From an uncultured Verrucomicrobia subdivision 3 bacterium (lineage in GTDB: Bacteria > Verrucomicrobiota > Verrucomicrobiia > Limisphaerales > UBA11358): DNA of 64,000 nt. Position numbers and translations under genes: made by a program. The notes under the pieces were generated by a model, which worked only from the letters and a program-made list of their open reading frames with translations, was not told the DNA's origin and did no database searches. The stretch spans positions 1 to 64,000 of the forward strand of contig CAIQKM010000100.1 in NCBI GenBank assembly GCA_903872345.1. Direction: 5' to 3'. Positions 22,049-30,141 of this stretch are shown in pieces. Numbering within the stretch: the first letter of the stretch is position 1; every line of letters begins with the position of its first letter.

Positions 22049-22363
22049 TCAAGGCAGTTTGCCCAAGGCGCGCAGTTTGCTTAGGATGGGTGAGTGACGA
22101 TTGTCGGCTACCCGGCCAACCCAGATTTCCAATTCGCGGGCCACTTCCAGGTCATACTTCGTCTGATGGTCGTAATAGTGGGTCAGTGCCGCGTGAACTT
22201 GGGCCAGCGACAGGTGCGGATGTTGCAATACCATTTCCTCCGGGCTGGAGCCAAGCGCCAGCCAGTCCTTAACCACTTCGATCACCTTGACGTTGATGTT
22301 GTCAATCCACGCCCGCCCTTGGGCGTCGATGCCAATGTGGGAAATCGGTTCAACGGTAATCAT
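22049..22363 (-). CDS. DUF433 family protein, likely solitary antitoxin
   Basis: 104 aa. Residues 1-65 follow the DUF433 pattern (IDNINVKVIEVVKDWLALG, SPEEMVLQHPHLSLAQVHAAL, YYDH), a winged-helix-like fold usually paired with a PIN-like DUF5615 toxin. No such toxin lies beside it; the next genes on this strand are the MntA/HepT pair 90 bp downstream. A C-terminal extension of 35 residues (SPILSKLRALGKLP at the end) is beyond the usual domain. Start ATG 22363 chosen for its domain-like N-terminus. Confidence 0.7.
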   Translation of the reverse strand: MITVEPISHIGIDAQGRAWIDNINVKVIEVVKDWLALGSSPEEMVLQHPHLSLAQVHAALTHYYDHQTKYDLEVARELEIWVGRVADNRHSPILSKLRALGKLP

Positions 22364-22417
22364 GCTGGCAAAGTAGGGCTTTCCGGCTTTGGCCGCCAAT
22401 GGGAAACGACGGGCAGG

Positions 22418-22450
22418 TTAACCGCACAGAACACAGAGAGCACAGAGAAG
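22418..22450. repeat. Dispersed ACCGCA-CAGAGA repeat, single copy
   Basis: Reads TTAACCGCACAGAACACAGA then GAGCACAGAGAAG. Same text family as 21187-21238 and 29479-29820. It lies between the infC terminator and the DUF433 gene. Confidence 0.6.
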
Positions 22451-22455
22451 CAGAC

Positions 22456-22486
22456 ACAAAAAATCCTCTCCCTGATGGGAGAGGAT
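22456..22486 (-). terminator. Rho-independent terminator of infC
   Basis: On the minus strand the stem ATCCTCTCCC, loop ATCA, and stem GGGAGAGGAT is perfect over 10 bp and is followed by TTTTTTG. It starts about 36 bp after the infC stop. Confidence 0.9.
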
Positions 22487-22521
22487 GATTTGAAAACTTC
22501 GTTACTTCGCTGATGAGCCGG

Positions 22522-23310
22522 TTACGGCTTGATTTCCAAATTCGCGAACGGCGTGCTCAGGCCATCGGCGGCCGGTTCGGTCCCGACAATCACCTTGGGC
22601 TTGGCGTCCGACGGCTTGGCGTCCGGGGCGTGATGGGCGGCGACCGCTTTGTTGGCGGAATTCGCGGCGGGCTTGGCATCTTCCTCGTCCTCATCCTCGT
22701 CCTCGTCATCTTCGTGATGCAGGGCGGCCACTTCGCCAACGTGCGGGTTTTTGGCCCGTTTGGCGCGCGGGAGCGGGCTGATCATCAGATTGATGGCGCG
22801 ACCGACAAGCTTGGGTTGGAAATCGGGGTGCCCGAAGGGCGCGATTTCCTCGATAAATTTGTTGATGACCTGAAAACCGACCTCGGTATGGGCCATTTCG
22901 CGGCCGCGGAACTTGAGGGCCACTTTGACCTTCATGTCTTCGCAGAGGAAATTGACGGCGTGCACCACCTTGATGCCCAAGTCATGGGGATCAATGCGCG
23001 GGCTGAGCTGGACTTCCTTGACCGTGGAAGCATGCTGATGCTTCTTGGATTCCTTCTCCTTTTTGGCCAGCTCATAGCGGTATTTGCCAATTTCAATGAG
23101 GCGGCACACCGGTGGCACGGCAGTGGCGGCAATCTCTACCAGGTCTACCCCGTGCTGCCGCGCCAGATTCAAGGCGTCGTTCAGCGGGATAACCCCCAGC
23201 TGTTTACCATCCGGCCCGATCACACGCACTTCGCGGGCACGGATCTTGCCGTTCACGCGCATTTGCGAGCTGGAGTTGGTGTTACGTTGAGAGGGGTAAG
23301 GGCGACTCAA
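22522..23310 (-). CDS. infC: Translation initiation factor IF-3
   Basis: Binds the 30S subunit and checks initiator tRNA and start codon. Core residues about 17-190 include IRAREVRVIGPDGKQLGVI, YRYELAKKEKESKK (linker) and QLSPRIDPHDLGIKVVHA. The core is followed by a roughly 70-residue acidic and Ala/Pro-rich tail beginning HHEDDEDEDEDEED. 262 aa against about 180 for typical IF-3. The start shown is TTG at 23310 (MSRPYPSQ); ATG at 23262 (MRVNGKIRAR) is the alternative. A rare start codon is common for infC because IF-3 autoregulates through it. rpmI and rplT, its usual neighbours, are absent. Confidence 0.93.
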   Translation of the reverse strand: MSRPYPSQRNTNSSSQMRVNGKIRAREVRVIGPDGKQLGVIPLNDALNLARQHGVDLVEIAATAVPPVCRLIEIGKYRYELAKKEKESKKHQHASTVKEVQLSPRIDPHDLGIKVVHAVNFLCEDMKVKVALKFRGREMAHTEVGFQVINKFIEEIAPFGHPDFQPKLVGRAINLMISPLPRAKRAKNPHVGEVAALHHEDDEDEDEDEEDAKPAANSANKAVAAHHAPDAKPSDAKPKVIVGTEPAADGLSTPFANLEIKP

Positions 23311-23434
23311 GCGACCCTCACCGGTTGGGACTGAATTATGATGTATGGCATCAAAACTATCGTCTGGCTAATAGATACAATACATACTTTTTAAGCAATT
23401 CCGGGTTGGTCTGCAAGCAAAATCATTAACAATC

Positions 23435-24343
23435 TCATGCCGGGCGGCGAAACGCCTGCACGCTGGCCACGAAATCATCGGGCACGCCGAAGTCAAATCG
23501 CTCCGCTCCGGCCATCTCCAAGGCCAGGTAACCTTCGCGCTGCCGCTGGATTTCCTGGGCCCGGGTCAGTTGAAATTCGCCGTTGTCCCGGACGTCGTTC
23601 CGGATCATCTCAGCGAGGATATCATAGATGCCCGGCGCGAGCAGATGCATGCCAAACCAGCCCAGCCAGGTTTCCGGCGGCAAGTCATTGACGTGCAATT
23701 GCTCCCGGGCGACCGCCACGGCGGGTTTTTCGATGATGAGGGAGACGTCAATCAGGCGCGGATTATCGGTTCGGCGCCGGCCGGCGATGGTGCCGTAGCC
23801 CTTCAATTCGCCGGCGGAAATGCGGTTCACGGCGGAGACGCTCCGGCCGCCGGAAACGGTGGCCATGTCGGCCAGTTCCCGGTACGGGGAGAGGGGATGG
23901 CCGCGAAAAAGGTGGTCGCCCAGCCCGAGCAGCACCATTTCGCCCCCGGCAAAGCCCCGGGTCTGGAAAACGGCGTGGCCGTAGCCTTCCTGCTGGTGTT
24001 GCACGGCAAAGGAAACGCGTTGGGCAAACCCGCGCATTTGTTCCGCCTCGCGGAGCAGGGCGGGGTATTTGGCGAGGCGTTTGAGATAATTATCATCCGG
24101 CCCGCGCAGGTAGTTCTGCACCATCTCATCTTCGCCGGGTTGGGTGATCAGGCAAATCTGTTCGATGCCGGCGGCTTCCAGTTCCAGCAGGTGGTAATGG
24201 AACAGGGCGCGGGCGATGCCATCGCTGCCCACCACGGGAAACAGCTCCTTCTTGACCGCGTGGGAGGCGGGAAAGTGGCGGGTGCCAAGCCCGGCGATGG
24301 GGATGACGGCTTTGCGGACGGGGCGATGGTTCGGCTGGCTCAT
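23435..24343 (-). CDS. UTP-glucose-1-phosphate uridylyltransferase-like enzyme
   Basis: 302 aa nucleotidyltransferase that should make UDP-glucose from UTP and glucose-1-phosphate. N-terminal signature IPIAGLGTRHFPASHAVKKE corresponds to the GalU motif, with the Lys of VKKE as an active-site residue. GLGDHLF stands where the family has the metal-binding Asp. Compared with classical GalU the glycine loop and the metal-site context are somewhat altered, so a different sugar-phosphate is possible. It lies 102 bp beyond the GHMP kinase stop on the same strand, a suggestive pairing. Confidence 0.82.
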   Translation of the reverse strand: MSQPNHRPVRKAVIPIAGLGTRHFPASHAVKKELFPVVGSDGIARALFHYHLLELEAAGIEQICLITQPGEDEMVQNYLRGPDDNYLKRLAKYPALLREAEQMRGFAQRVSFAVQHQQEGYGHAVFQTRGFAGGEMVLLGLGDHLFRGHPLSPYRELADMATVSGGRSVSAVNRISAGELKGYGTIAGRRRTDNPRLIDVSLIIEKPAVAVAREQLHVNDLPPETWLGWFGMHLLAPGIYDILAEMIRNDVRDNGEFQLTRAQEIQRQREGYLALEMAGAERFDFGVPDDFVASVQAFRRPA

Positions 24344-24369
24344 ATTTTTGTGCTCGATTGGGGCGTCAA

Positions 24370-24430
24370 CCCCTCACCCGGCCTTTGGCCACCTTCTCCC
24401 CATCGGATGGGGAGAGGGAAGGGGTGAGAG
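24370..24430. repeat. CCCCTCACCC palindromic element
   Basis: CCCCTCACCC at 24370 and GGGGTGAGAG ending at 24430 pair as outer arms; CTCCCCAT-CGG-ATGGGGAG forms a perfect inner hairpin. It occupies the gap between the GHMP kinase and GalU-like genes, both minus strand, and could act as an internal transcript hairpin. Confidence 0.7.
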
Positions 24431-24445
24431 GTGATTGGAAGGTTT

Positions 24446-25888
24446 TCACACATCAAACCGCTGCCAGCCCTTGGCGCCAAAGGTATAGCGCTTGGCGCCG
24501 AACTGAATGGCCCCCGGGGACGTGCCTTCAAAGATATCCGGCATGCCGCCCACGCGGCGGGAATATTCGGTGGCAATCTGCGGGATGTGTTCCTTCAAGG
24601 CGGCGATATCACCGAACACGGCCACGGTGCCGCCGGTGCCGCCGCCGGTGATTTTGGCGCCGTACAGACCGTTCTTGGCACCGCGTTTGCGCACGGCTTC
24701 CACCAGAAAATCCACTTCCGGCACCGAGAGATTGCAATTCTTGGCGTAGCTTGCGTGCGCGCCGTACATGCATTCACCGGCGGTGACGAGGGCCTGCGCG
24801 TCGCCGCCCTTGGCGGCTTTGAGGGCGGCGATGAATTTCAGGACCCGCTCATTTTCGGTGATCGGATGGCGGGTGGGACCCTGCACGCGGTAGGTGGCGT
24901 CCGGCTGGATGGTCGTCACCGGGTCATCGTGGGTCTTGTAACGGCCGAGAAATTCCGAGCCCAGCATGGTTTCGGGAATCTTGCGCTCGTATTCGATTTC
25001 AAATTCCTCCGACGAAACCTCGGTTAGATAGTTGACCGGGGCACGGCCGGTGGCGGCGCGAACTTCGTTGATGATCTTCTTGCCCATGAACGCCCCGATG
25101 CGGACGTTGCCATAGGCGTTGCCCGCCACGGAATGGCGCACCATGGAATTGATGCCCACAAAACCCGTGCCCGGGGGAATTTCCACTTCGCCCACCACGG
25201 CGCCGGGCCGGCACAGGATGTGCGTGAGCTGGCTTTCGCGGCCGCTGGCCACGGCAATCTGATCCATGATGCCGCAGGGCGCGCCGACGACATGGTTTTC
25301 CGCCATCTGCCCCAGGCGGGCGATGCGCGCGCCATCCAGCTTCAGGCCGAGGTAGGCGTTCAGGCAGGACAGCGTGCCGATTTCCACGGCGGCGGAACTG
25401 CCGATGCCCACATTCATCGGCACCGAACTCAACAACAGAAAGCTGAAGCCGTAGGGCAGGGCGACCGATTCCTCCTTGAGCAGCGTAAAAATACTTCCGC
25501 CAATGTAGGCGGCCCAGGCGGCGATGGGATTGGCGTGGCAGATCTCCCGCACCTGGGCGTAATTGCCGACGGCGTCCCCGGAGGTGAAATAATCCAAAGG
25601 AATGCGCGTTTCCACCGGCAGGCTGCGGCCGCCGGTTTGGGCGGAGCGGATGCGCAGTGTGCGGTCGGTACGGGCCTGGAGGGCCATCAACATGCCACGG
25701 CCGAGGACGGTTTCGCAGACATTGGAGCCGGAGTAATCGGCGATGCCGCCCATGACGTCGAGGCGGGCGGGGACGCGGGCAACCCAGACTTCCCCGCTGT
25801 TGAAATAACCGGCAAAACCGGTGGGATCACTGTTCGGCTTGCGCAACAGTTGTTCGAATTCGGCAACCTCAAACGGAATGGCACTCAT
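24446..25888 (-). CDS. GHMP kinase, galactokinase/L-arabinokinase-like
   Basis: 480 aa sugar kinase that phosphorylates C1 of galactose, arabinose or a similar sugar. Motif 1 VPARLDVMGGIADYSGS (near residue 39) carries the MGGIADYSGS wording I associate with plant L-arabinokinases rather than the GEHTDY of galactokinases. Motif 2 is VPMNVGIGSSAAVEIG, motif 3 KITGGGTGGTVAVFG near the end. ATG at 25888 gives the expected short N-terminus. Together with the GalU-like gene just downstream it could form a sugar salvage route: kinase to sugar-1-phosphate, then to UDP-sugar (inference). Confidence 0.85.
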   Translation of the reverse strand: MSAIPFEVAEFEQLLRKPNSDPTGFAGYFNSGEVWVARVPARLDVMGGIADYSGSNVCETVLGRGMLMALQARTDRTLRIRSAQTGGRSLPVETRIPLDYFTSGDAVGNYAQVREICHANPIAAWAAYIGGSIFTLLKEESVALPYGFSFLLLSSVPMNVGIGSSAAVEIGTLSCLNAYLGLKLDGARIARLGQMAENHVVGAPCGIMDQIAVASGRESQLTHILCRPGAVVGEVEIPPGTGFVGINSMVRHSVAGNAYGNVRIGAFMGKKIINEVRAATGRAPVNYLTEVSSEEFEIEYERKIPETMLGSEFLGRYKTHDDPVTTIQPDATYRVQGPTRHPITENERVLKFIAALKAAKGGDAQALVTAGECMYGAHASYAKNCNLSVPEVDFLVEAVRKRGAKNGLYGAKITGGGTGGTVAVFGDIAALKEHIPQIATEYSRRVGGMPDIFEGTSPGAIQFGAKRYTFGAKGWQRFDV

Positions 25889-25954
25889 ACTTGGATTCTG
25901 ACCTGATTTTGCCAACAGTACCCACAAATCACCCAAGAGGTCACGCACTAAACA

Positions 25955-26491
25955 TTAATGATGATGGCGGAAAAGGCGGTTCCGGTTGCGGAACAGGTAC
26001 CAGACAATGATCACGTTGACGATCAGGACCAGCGTCAGGCCGATTTTGGGGTGGGCCATGATCCTATTCGGGGCAATTTCGGAGGTGGCCGGATGTTGCC
26101 GGACGATTTCAAAGATTTCGATGGGAATGAAAAACGCGGATTCCCCGATGGCCAGCCAGATGGCCCAGGCGGCGCGCAAGGCCAGCCCCAAACCGCTGCC
26201 AAACAGGAACAATCCGTAGATCAGGGTGCCGGAGGCGAAAACCTTTAAATTAGCCGGCGTATAGGTGTCCAACTGGTCGCCAATGGCCGCAAAGAAACGC
26301 TTTTCCGGATCGAGATGCACCCAGCGCAGGACGTTGTCGAATACGTCCCCCAGATTGTGTCCGGAGAGCGCAAAAATCCCGGCGGCCAACAGCAGCACAA
26401 TTAAGCCTTTCAACAGCTTGAACCCCGCTATCAAATAAAGCGTGGGAGCCTTGGGCGCAGTTGTTTTGCTTTTGTCCGAATCGTTACTCAT
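25955..26491 (-). CDS. DUF2127 family membrane protein
   Basis: 178 aa with four predicted helices (for example LYLIAGFKLLKGLIVLLLAAG, LIYGLFLFGSGLGLALRAAW, LTLVLIVNVIIVWYLF). The family has no known role. ATG at 26491 overlaps the glycyl-tRNA synthetase stop by one base (TGATG), so it is translated from the same message. C-terminal His run HHH may bind metal but could be chance. Confidence 0.85.
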   Translation of the reverse strand: MSNDSDKSKTTAPKAPTLYLIAGFKLLKGLIVLLLAAGIFALSGHNLGDVFDNVLRWVHLDPEKRFFAAIGDQLDTYTPANLKVFASGTLIYGLFLFGSGLGLALRAAWAIWLAIGESAFFIPIEIFEIVRQHPATSEIAPNRIMAHPKIGLTLVLIVNVIIVWYLFRNRNRLFRHHH

Positions 26492-28146
26492 CAACGTATC
26501 TTAGACAGCAGCCAGCCCAAAAGTTCAGAAATTTTGAGTCTTTCTTGCCGTCCATCATCCCGGTGCCGGATGGTAACCGTGTCCAGCAACTCGGGCTTCT
26601 CGCCCAAGGTGTCGAAATCAATGGTCAGACAGTAGGGCGTGCCGGCCTCATCCTGACGGGCATAGCGTTTGCCAATGGACCCGCTGTCGTCGTAATAGAC
26701 ATTCATCCACGGACGCAGCAAATCCCGCACTTCGAGGGCCTTTTTTACGAGTTCCGGCTTGTTTTTCAGCAACGGCAGAATACCCGCCTTGATGGGGGCC
26801 ACGCGCGGATGAAACTTCATCGTATAGATGGTTTCACTCTTGCCCTTGTCGTCCGTTTTCACGGTCTCGGTATAGGCGTTCGTGATGAGCGCCAGAATCA
26901 GGCGATCCACCCCGGCGCTGGGTTCGATCACGTGCGGGATATATTGTCCCTTGGCCAAGCCGTTCGCGTCTTCCGTGGCCTGCTTGGCGGCGGGCTCGGC
27001 TTCCACGCCACTCTTGGTGAGATACCGTTTGCGGTTCTCATAATAGCGGCGCCAGAGGTCGTCCTGCTTTTCCTTCGGGAGTTTGGTCCAGGCCGTGCGC
27101 AGTGCGTCGTCAAACACGCCCATCGGCTTGCCGGAGAAACGGGCATGTTGGCTGAGATCGAAATCGCTGCGGGCGGCAATGCCTTCGAGTTCTTCGCCCC
27201 GCAATTCACCCTTTTCATCACGTTTGCTGAAGGGAAATTTGAAGAGGATGTCCACGCAGGCGCGGGCGTAATGCGCCAGCTCCTCCGGCGTTTGCCGGTG
27301 GAAGCCGAGGGTGTCGCGCGAGAGGCCGATGCCTTCATAGAAGCGCACGCGTTCCTCCACCCAATATTGATGCCACGCCTGCCAGCCCCAGTTGGGCTGC
27401 GGTTCGCCGGGATGGCCGGTCTCGGGCACGGTCTGCACGCTGCCGCAGATGGCTTCCACGGCTTCGTCGGGCTTGATGAAAAATTCCAGTTCCATCTGCT
27501 CGAATTCGCGGGAGCGGAAGGTGTAATTGCGCGGCGTCACCTCGTTGCGGAACGCCTTGCCGATCTGGCCGATGCCGAACGGCACCGACTGGCGCGAGGT
27601 TTCCAGCACGTTCTTGAACTGCGCGAAAATCGCCTGCGCGGTTTCCGGGCGGAGATAGGCCACGTTGTCTTCGCTTTCCACCGGACCTACGTAGGTCTTG
27701 AACATCAGGTTGAACGGGCGCGGCTCGGTGAGTTCCGTGGAACCGCAACTGGTACACTTGGTGCCGGCGGGTAAAACATATTTGCCGTCCGCGCCCTTGG
27801 TGAGCGTCAGATACTGGTCGTCGCACAACTGGTCCGCGCGAAAGCGTTTCTTGCACTTTTTGCAATCGCACATCGGGTCGCTGAAGGTATCGACATGGCC
27901 GCTGGCCTTCCAGATGGCGGGGGACATGATGATGGTGGCTTCGAGGCCGGCCACGTCTTCGCGCTGGCGGGTCATGGTGTTCCACCACAGCTCCTTCACG
28001 TTGCGCTTGAGCTCCGCGCCGAGGGGACCGTAATCCCAAAAACCGTTGATACCGCCGTAAATTTCCGAGGATTGAAACACAAAGCCGCGCCGCTTGCACA
28101 GCGACACGATCTTTTCCATCTGCATGTTTTCTTTAGGTTCGGCCAT
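26491..28146 (-). CDS. glyS: Glycyl-tRNA synthetase, dimeric class II type
   Basis: Charges tRNA-Gly. 551 aa single-chain enzyme of the eukaryote/archaea/some-bacteria type, not the alpha2beta2 GlyQ-GlyS type. N-terminal RRGFVFQSSEIYGGINGFWD, two Cys pairs for zinc (CDCKKC near residue 90 and CTSCGS near 130), motif 2 region RNEVTPRNYTFRSREFEQM, motif 3 region EPSAGVDRLILALI, and the anticodon-binding domain at the C-terminus. ATG 28146 was chosen because MAEPKENMQMEKIVSLCKRR matches the family start. Confidence 0.96.
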   Translation of the reverse strand: MAEPKENMQMEKIVSLCKRRGFVFQSSEIYGGINGFWDYGPLGAELKRNVKELWWNTMTRQREDVAGLEATIIMSPAIWKASGHVDTFSDPMCDCKKCKKRFRADQLCDDQYLTLTKGADGKYVLPAGTKCTSCGSTELTEPRPFNLMFKTYVGPVESEDNVAYLRPETAQAIFAQFKNVLETSRQSVPFGIGQIGKAFRNEVTPRNYTFRSREFEQMELEFFIKPDEAVEAICGSVQTVPETGHPGEPQPNWGWQAWHQYWVEERVRFYEGIGLSRDTLGFHRQTPEELAHYARACVDILFKFPFSKRDEKGELRGEELEGIAARSDFDLSQHARFSGKPMGVFDDALRTAWTKLPKEKQDDLWRRYYENRKRYLTKSGVEAEPAAKQATEDANGLAKGQYIPHVIEPSAGVDRLILALITNAYTETVKTDDKGKSETIYTMKFHPRVAPIKAGILPLLKNKPELVKKALEVRDLLRPWMNVYYDDSGSIGKRYARQDEAGTPYCLTIDFDTLGEKPELLDTVTIRHRDDGRQERLKISELLGWLLSKIR

Positions 28147-28269
28147 AAAAGGGATAGTGAGTGTTTGCCAATTGCGCGAGGAAATCAATCTTTTAGAACC
28201 TGACATTATTCATTCGGTGACATGGTTGGTGGTTTGGCGTCTGGTAGCATGGCAACGCCAAGCATAAGC

Positions 28270-28414
28270 GGAGCGCGGCTGTCTCAGCCGCAGCGTGCCG
28301 CCAGACCGAGCCGGCTTGTACTGCTCACGCCCCTCGCTGTTCCGCCAACACGGTGCGCGCAAACTCCGCGCCACCTGGCCTGGCCACGCGCTGCGGCTGA
28401 GACAGCCGCGCTCC
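28270..28414. repeat. GGAGCGC-hairpin element, complete copy with inverted ends
   Basis: The left end reads GGAGCGCGGCTGTCTCAGCC then GCAG; the right end is its inverse, finishing GACAGCCGCGCTCC. Each end is itself a hairpin (GCGGCTG-TCT-CAGCCGC). A related left end is at 47272, and variants at 36782 and 60094. The rest of the 28147-28628 gap holds only the pilin promoter and its leader. Confidence 0.85.
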
Positions 28415-28518
28415 TGCCAATGCGTGATTTTCACGCATGGCGCGTGAAAATTTCACCCAAAGCGGGGTTTGGTGGATTTGGGAGAGTCAAAAACAAGGGG
28501 TTTTGCGGGTTTTGCCAT

Positions 28519-28534
28519 TGGCATCGGGATTGCT
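28519..28534 (+). promoter_or_regulatory. Sigma-54 (RpoN) promoter of the prepilin gene
   Basis: TGGCATCGGGATTGCT matches the -24/-12 consensus TGGCAC-N5-TTGCW with one mismatch and exact spacing between GG and GC. It lies 94 bp ahead of the prepilin ATG; pilin genes are classic sigma-54 targets. The leader between start site and ATG ends in an unstructured CAA-rich stretch (28605-28628) without an adjacent Shine-Dalgarno. Confidence 0.7.
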
Positions 28535-28628
28535 CTTACTCGCTCAGTAATCTGGATGACTTGCGACGCCTTTGAGTAAAGTCGTCGGCCTGCTCCAGAG
28601 GAAGCAACAATAAACAACAACAACAATT

Positions 28629-29411
28629 ATGAAACAAACGAACCAAAAGAAAGCGTTTACGCTGATCGAACTGCTGGTCGTGATCGCGATCATCGCGATT
28701 CTGGCCGCCATGCTCTTGCCCGCGCTCGCGGCCGCCAAGCGCAAAGCCCAACGTATTAACTGCGTCAACAACCTCAAAGAAGTGGGTCTGGCGTTCAAGA
28801 TCTGGGAAGGTGACAACAACGACCGTTATCCCATGGCCGTCTCCGGCGCCCAAGGCGGTGCCTCCGAAAACGTGTACTCGGGCGGCGGTGCCGGTACCTA
28901 CGCTGCCAATAAATCCGGTGTGTGCGTCATCTTCGGTGTGATGTCCAACGAACTGAGCACGCCCAAGATCCTGTATTGCACCTCGGATTCCGGTGCGAAT
29001 CGCCAGGCGGCCACGAACTTCGTCCAGCTCATTTCGCCGGTTGCCAATGGTGCCACGCCGTACTACAACGCTCCGCTGGTGAACCAGCAGTCCGTCAGCT
29101 ACGCGATTGACGGTGATGCGGCTGATGCCTATCCCCAGATGATCCTCTCGATTGACCGTAACGTCGGTCAGGCCACCACCGTTGGCGGCATCCCCACCAC
29201 CACCAACACGGTTGCCAACCCCACCTCCATGGAATGGACGTCCCAGAAGTTCTGGGCTTTCAGCCAGAATGATCTGCACCAGAAGGCCGGTAACCTCGGT
29301 CTCGCGGACGGCAGCTGCGCGCAGGTCAGCTCCTCGGCGCTCCAGACGGCTTTGATCAACTCCACGAACTCGGCCTCGACCACGACGCCGTACTTCAACT
29401 TCCCGAACTGA
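28629..29411 (+). CDS. Type II secretion/type IV pilin-like prepilin
   Basis: 260 aa major-pilin-like protein. The leader MKQTNQKKA precedes [20 protein letters not shown], so cleavage and N-methylation would occur at Ala/Phe 9-10 by a prepilin peptidase (Ala instead of the usual Gly at -1). After the helix come [19 protein letters not shown] and [10 protein letters not shown], hallmark text of the prepilins that are abundant in Verrucomicrobiota. The C-terminal part is Ala/Ser/Thr-rich and ends NFPN. Monocistronic: its own sigma-54 promoter upstream and a strong terminator 22 bp after the stop. Structural role (pseudopilus or surface fibre) unknown. Confidence 0.93.
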   Translation: MKQTNQKKAFTLIELLVVIAIIAILAAMLLPALAAAKRKAQRINCVNNLKEVGLAFKIWEGDNNDRYPMAVSGAQGGASENVYSGGGAGTYAANKSGVCVIFGVMSNELSTPKILYCTSDSGANRQAATNFVQLISPVANGATPYYNAPLVNQQSVSYAIDGDAADAYPQMILSIDRNVGQATTVGGIPTTTNTVANPTSMEWTSQKFWAFSQNDLHQKAGNLGLADGSCAQVSSSALQTALINSTNSASTTTPYFNFPN

Positions 29412-29432
29412 TCAGTTCCTGATTTAACACCA

Positions 29433-29463
29433 CGAGGCATCCGCAAGGATGCCTCGTTTTTTG
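29433..29463 (+). terminator. Rho-independent terminator of the prepilin gene
   Basis: Perfect 10-bp stem CGAGGCATCC, GCAA tetraloop, GGATGCCTCG, then TTTTTTG. Confidence 0.95.
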
Positions 29464-29478
29464 TTTTCCGGGAGGGAT

Positions 29479-29820
29479 TTAACCGCACAGAACGCATAGA
29501 ACCCAAAGAAATAAGGGGAAACATCCAGCAACCAACCCTGCTTATCCGGTTGGTTGCCAAACTGAAAACCAGGGGCGGGAAATAAACGCGGACGCAAAGC
29601 CCGCAGAGCCGCGCGGAGAAAACCTTTCCCAGACCGGCGGTGTGGTAGCCAAACTGGTTGAGACTCATCGGTTCCATCTCAGCGTTTCTCTGCGCTCTCT
29701 CGGTCTCTGCGTTTTGTTCCCGTTTGGCAAATAACCGGATAAGCAGTCAACCAATATTTAACGCCAGCGCAAGGACAAGCCTGCTTTTCTTTGTGTTCTA
29801 TGCGTTCTGTGCGGTTAATT
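29479..29820. repeat. Large composite inverted repeat, about 340 bp
   Basis: Blocks of the left half recur inverted in the right half in mirrored order. AACCGCACAGAACGCATAGA is at both outer ends. CTGCTTATCCGGTT followed by TTGCCAAAC lies inside (29543-29567 against about 29725-29745). GGGAA-AAACGC followed by a GCAGAG-rich tract is nearest the centre. The arms together cover about 130 bp each with interruptions. No convincing gene. It fills the gap between the prepilin and rpoZ terminators. Confidence 0.75.
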
Positions 29821-29837
29821 CTTTCCGGCGGTGGGCA

Positions 29838-29870
29838 CGAAAAAAGCCGGAGGTTTTTAGCCTCCGGCTT
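29838..29870 (-). terminator. Rho-independent terminator of rpoZ
   Basis: On the minus strand AAGCCGGAGG, loop CTAAAAA, CCTCCGGCTT, then TTTTCG. Begins 16 bp beyond the rpoZ stop. Confidence 0.93.
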
Positions 29871-29886
29871 GGGGGTGAAAAACAAC

Positions 29887-30141
29887 TTAATTCTTCTTGC
29901 GCTTCTTGGGGGTCGGGCGGACGGCCGGCAGGGCTTCGGGCAGGTCGTAGCCGATCTTGTCTTCCAGAATTTCGCGCAGGGCGGTGTCGGCCGCGCCGGT
30001 GCCGGCGGGGACGTCCACGAGCGGACGGTTGAAGCCGCCGTTGCCGGAATTCAGCTGGCGCACCCGGCGGGACACAATGTTCACCAGGACGTTCGGGTTG
30101 CCGACGCGTTCGACGGCACGTTTTGCAAGTTCAGCGTTCAT
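29887..30141 (-). CDS. rpoZ: RNA polymerase omega subunit
   Basis: 84 aa. NPNVLVNIVSRRVRQLNSG matches the conserved core helix of omega, and RPLVDVPAGTGAADTALREI with EDKIGYDL is the second conserved block. Omega wraps the C-terminus of beta-prime and helps assemble the polymerase. The Lys/Arg-rich end PTPKKRKKN is typical of verrucomicrobial versions. Own terminator downstream; divergent from ispA. Confidence 0.85.
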   Translation of the reverse strand: MNAELAKRAVERVGNPNVLVNIVSRRVRQLNSGNGGFNRPLVDVPAGTGAADTALREILEDKIGYDLPEALPAVRPTPKKRKKN

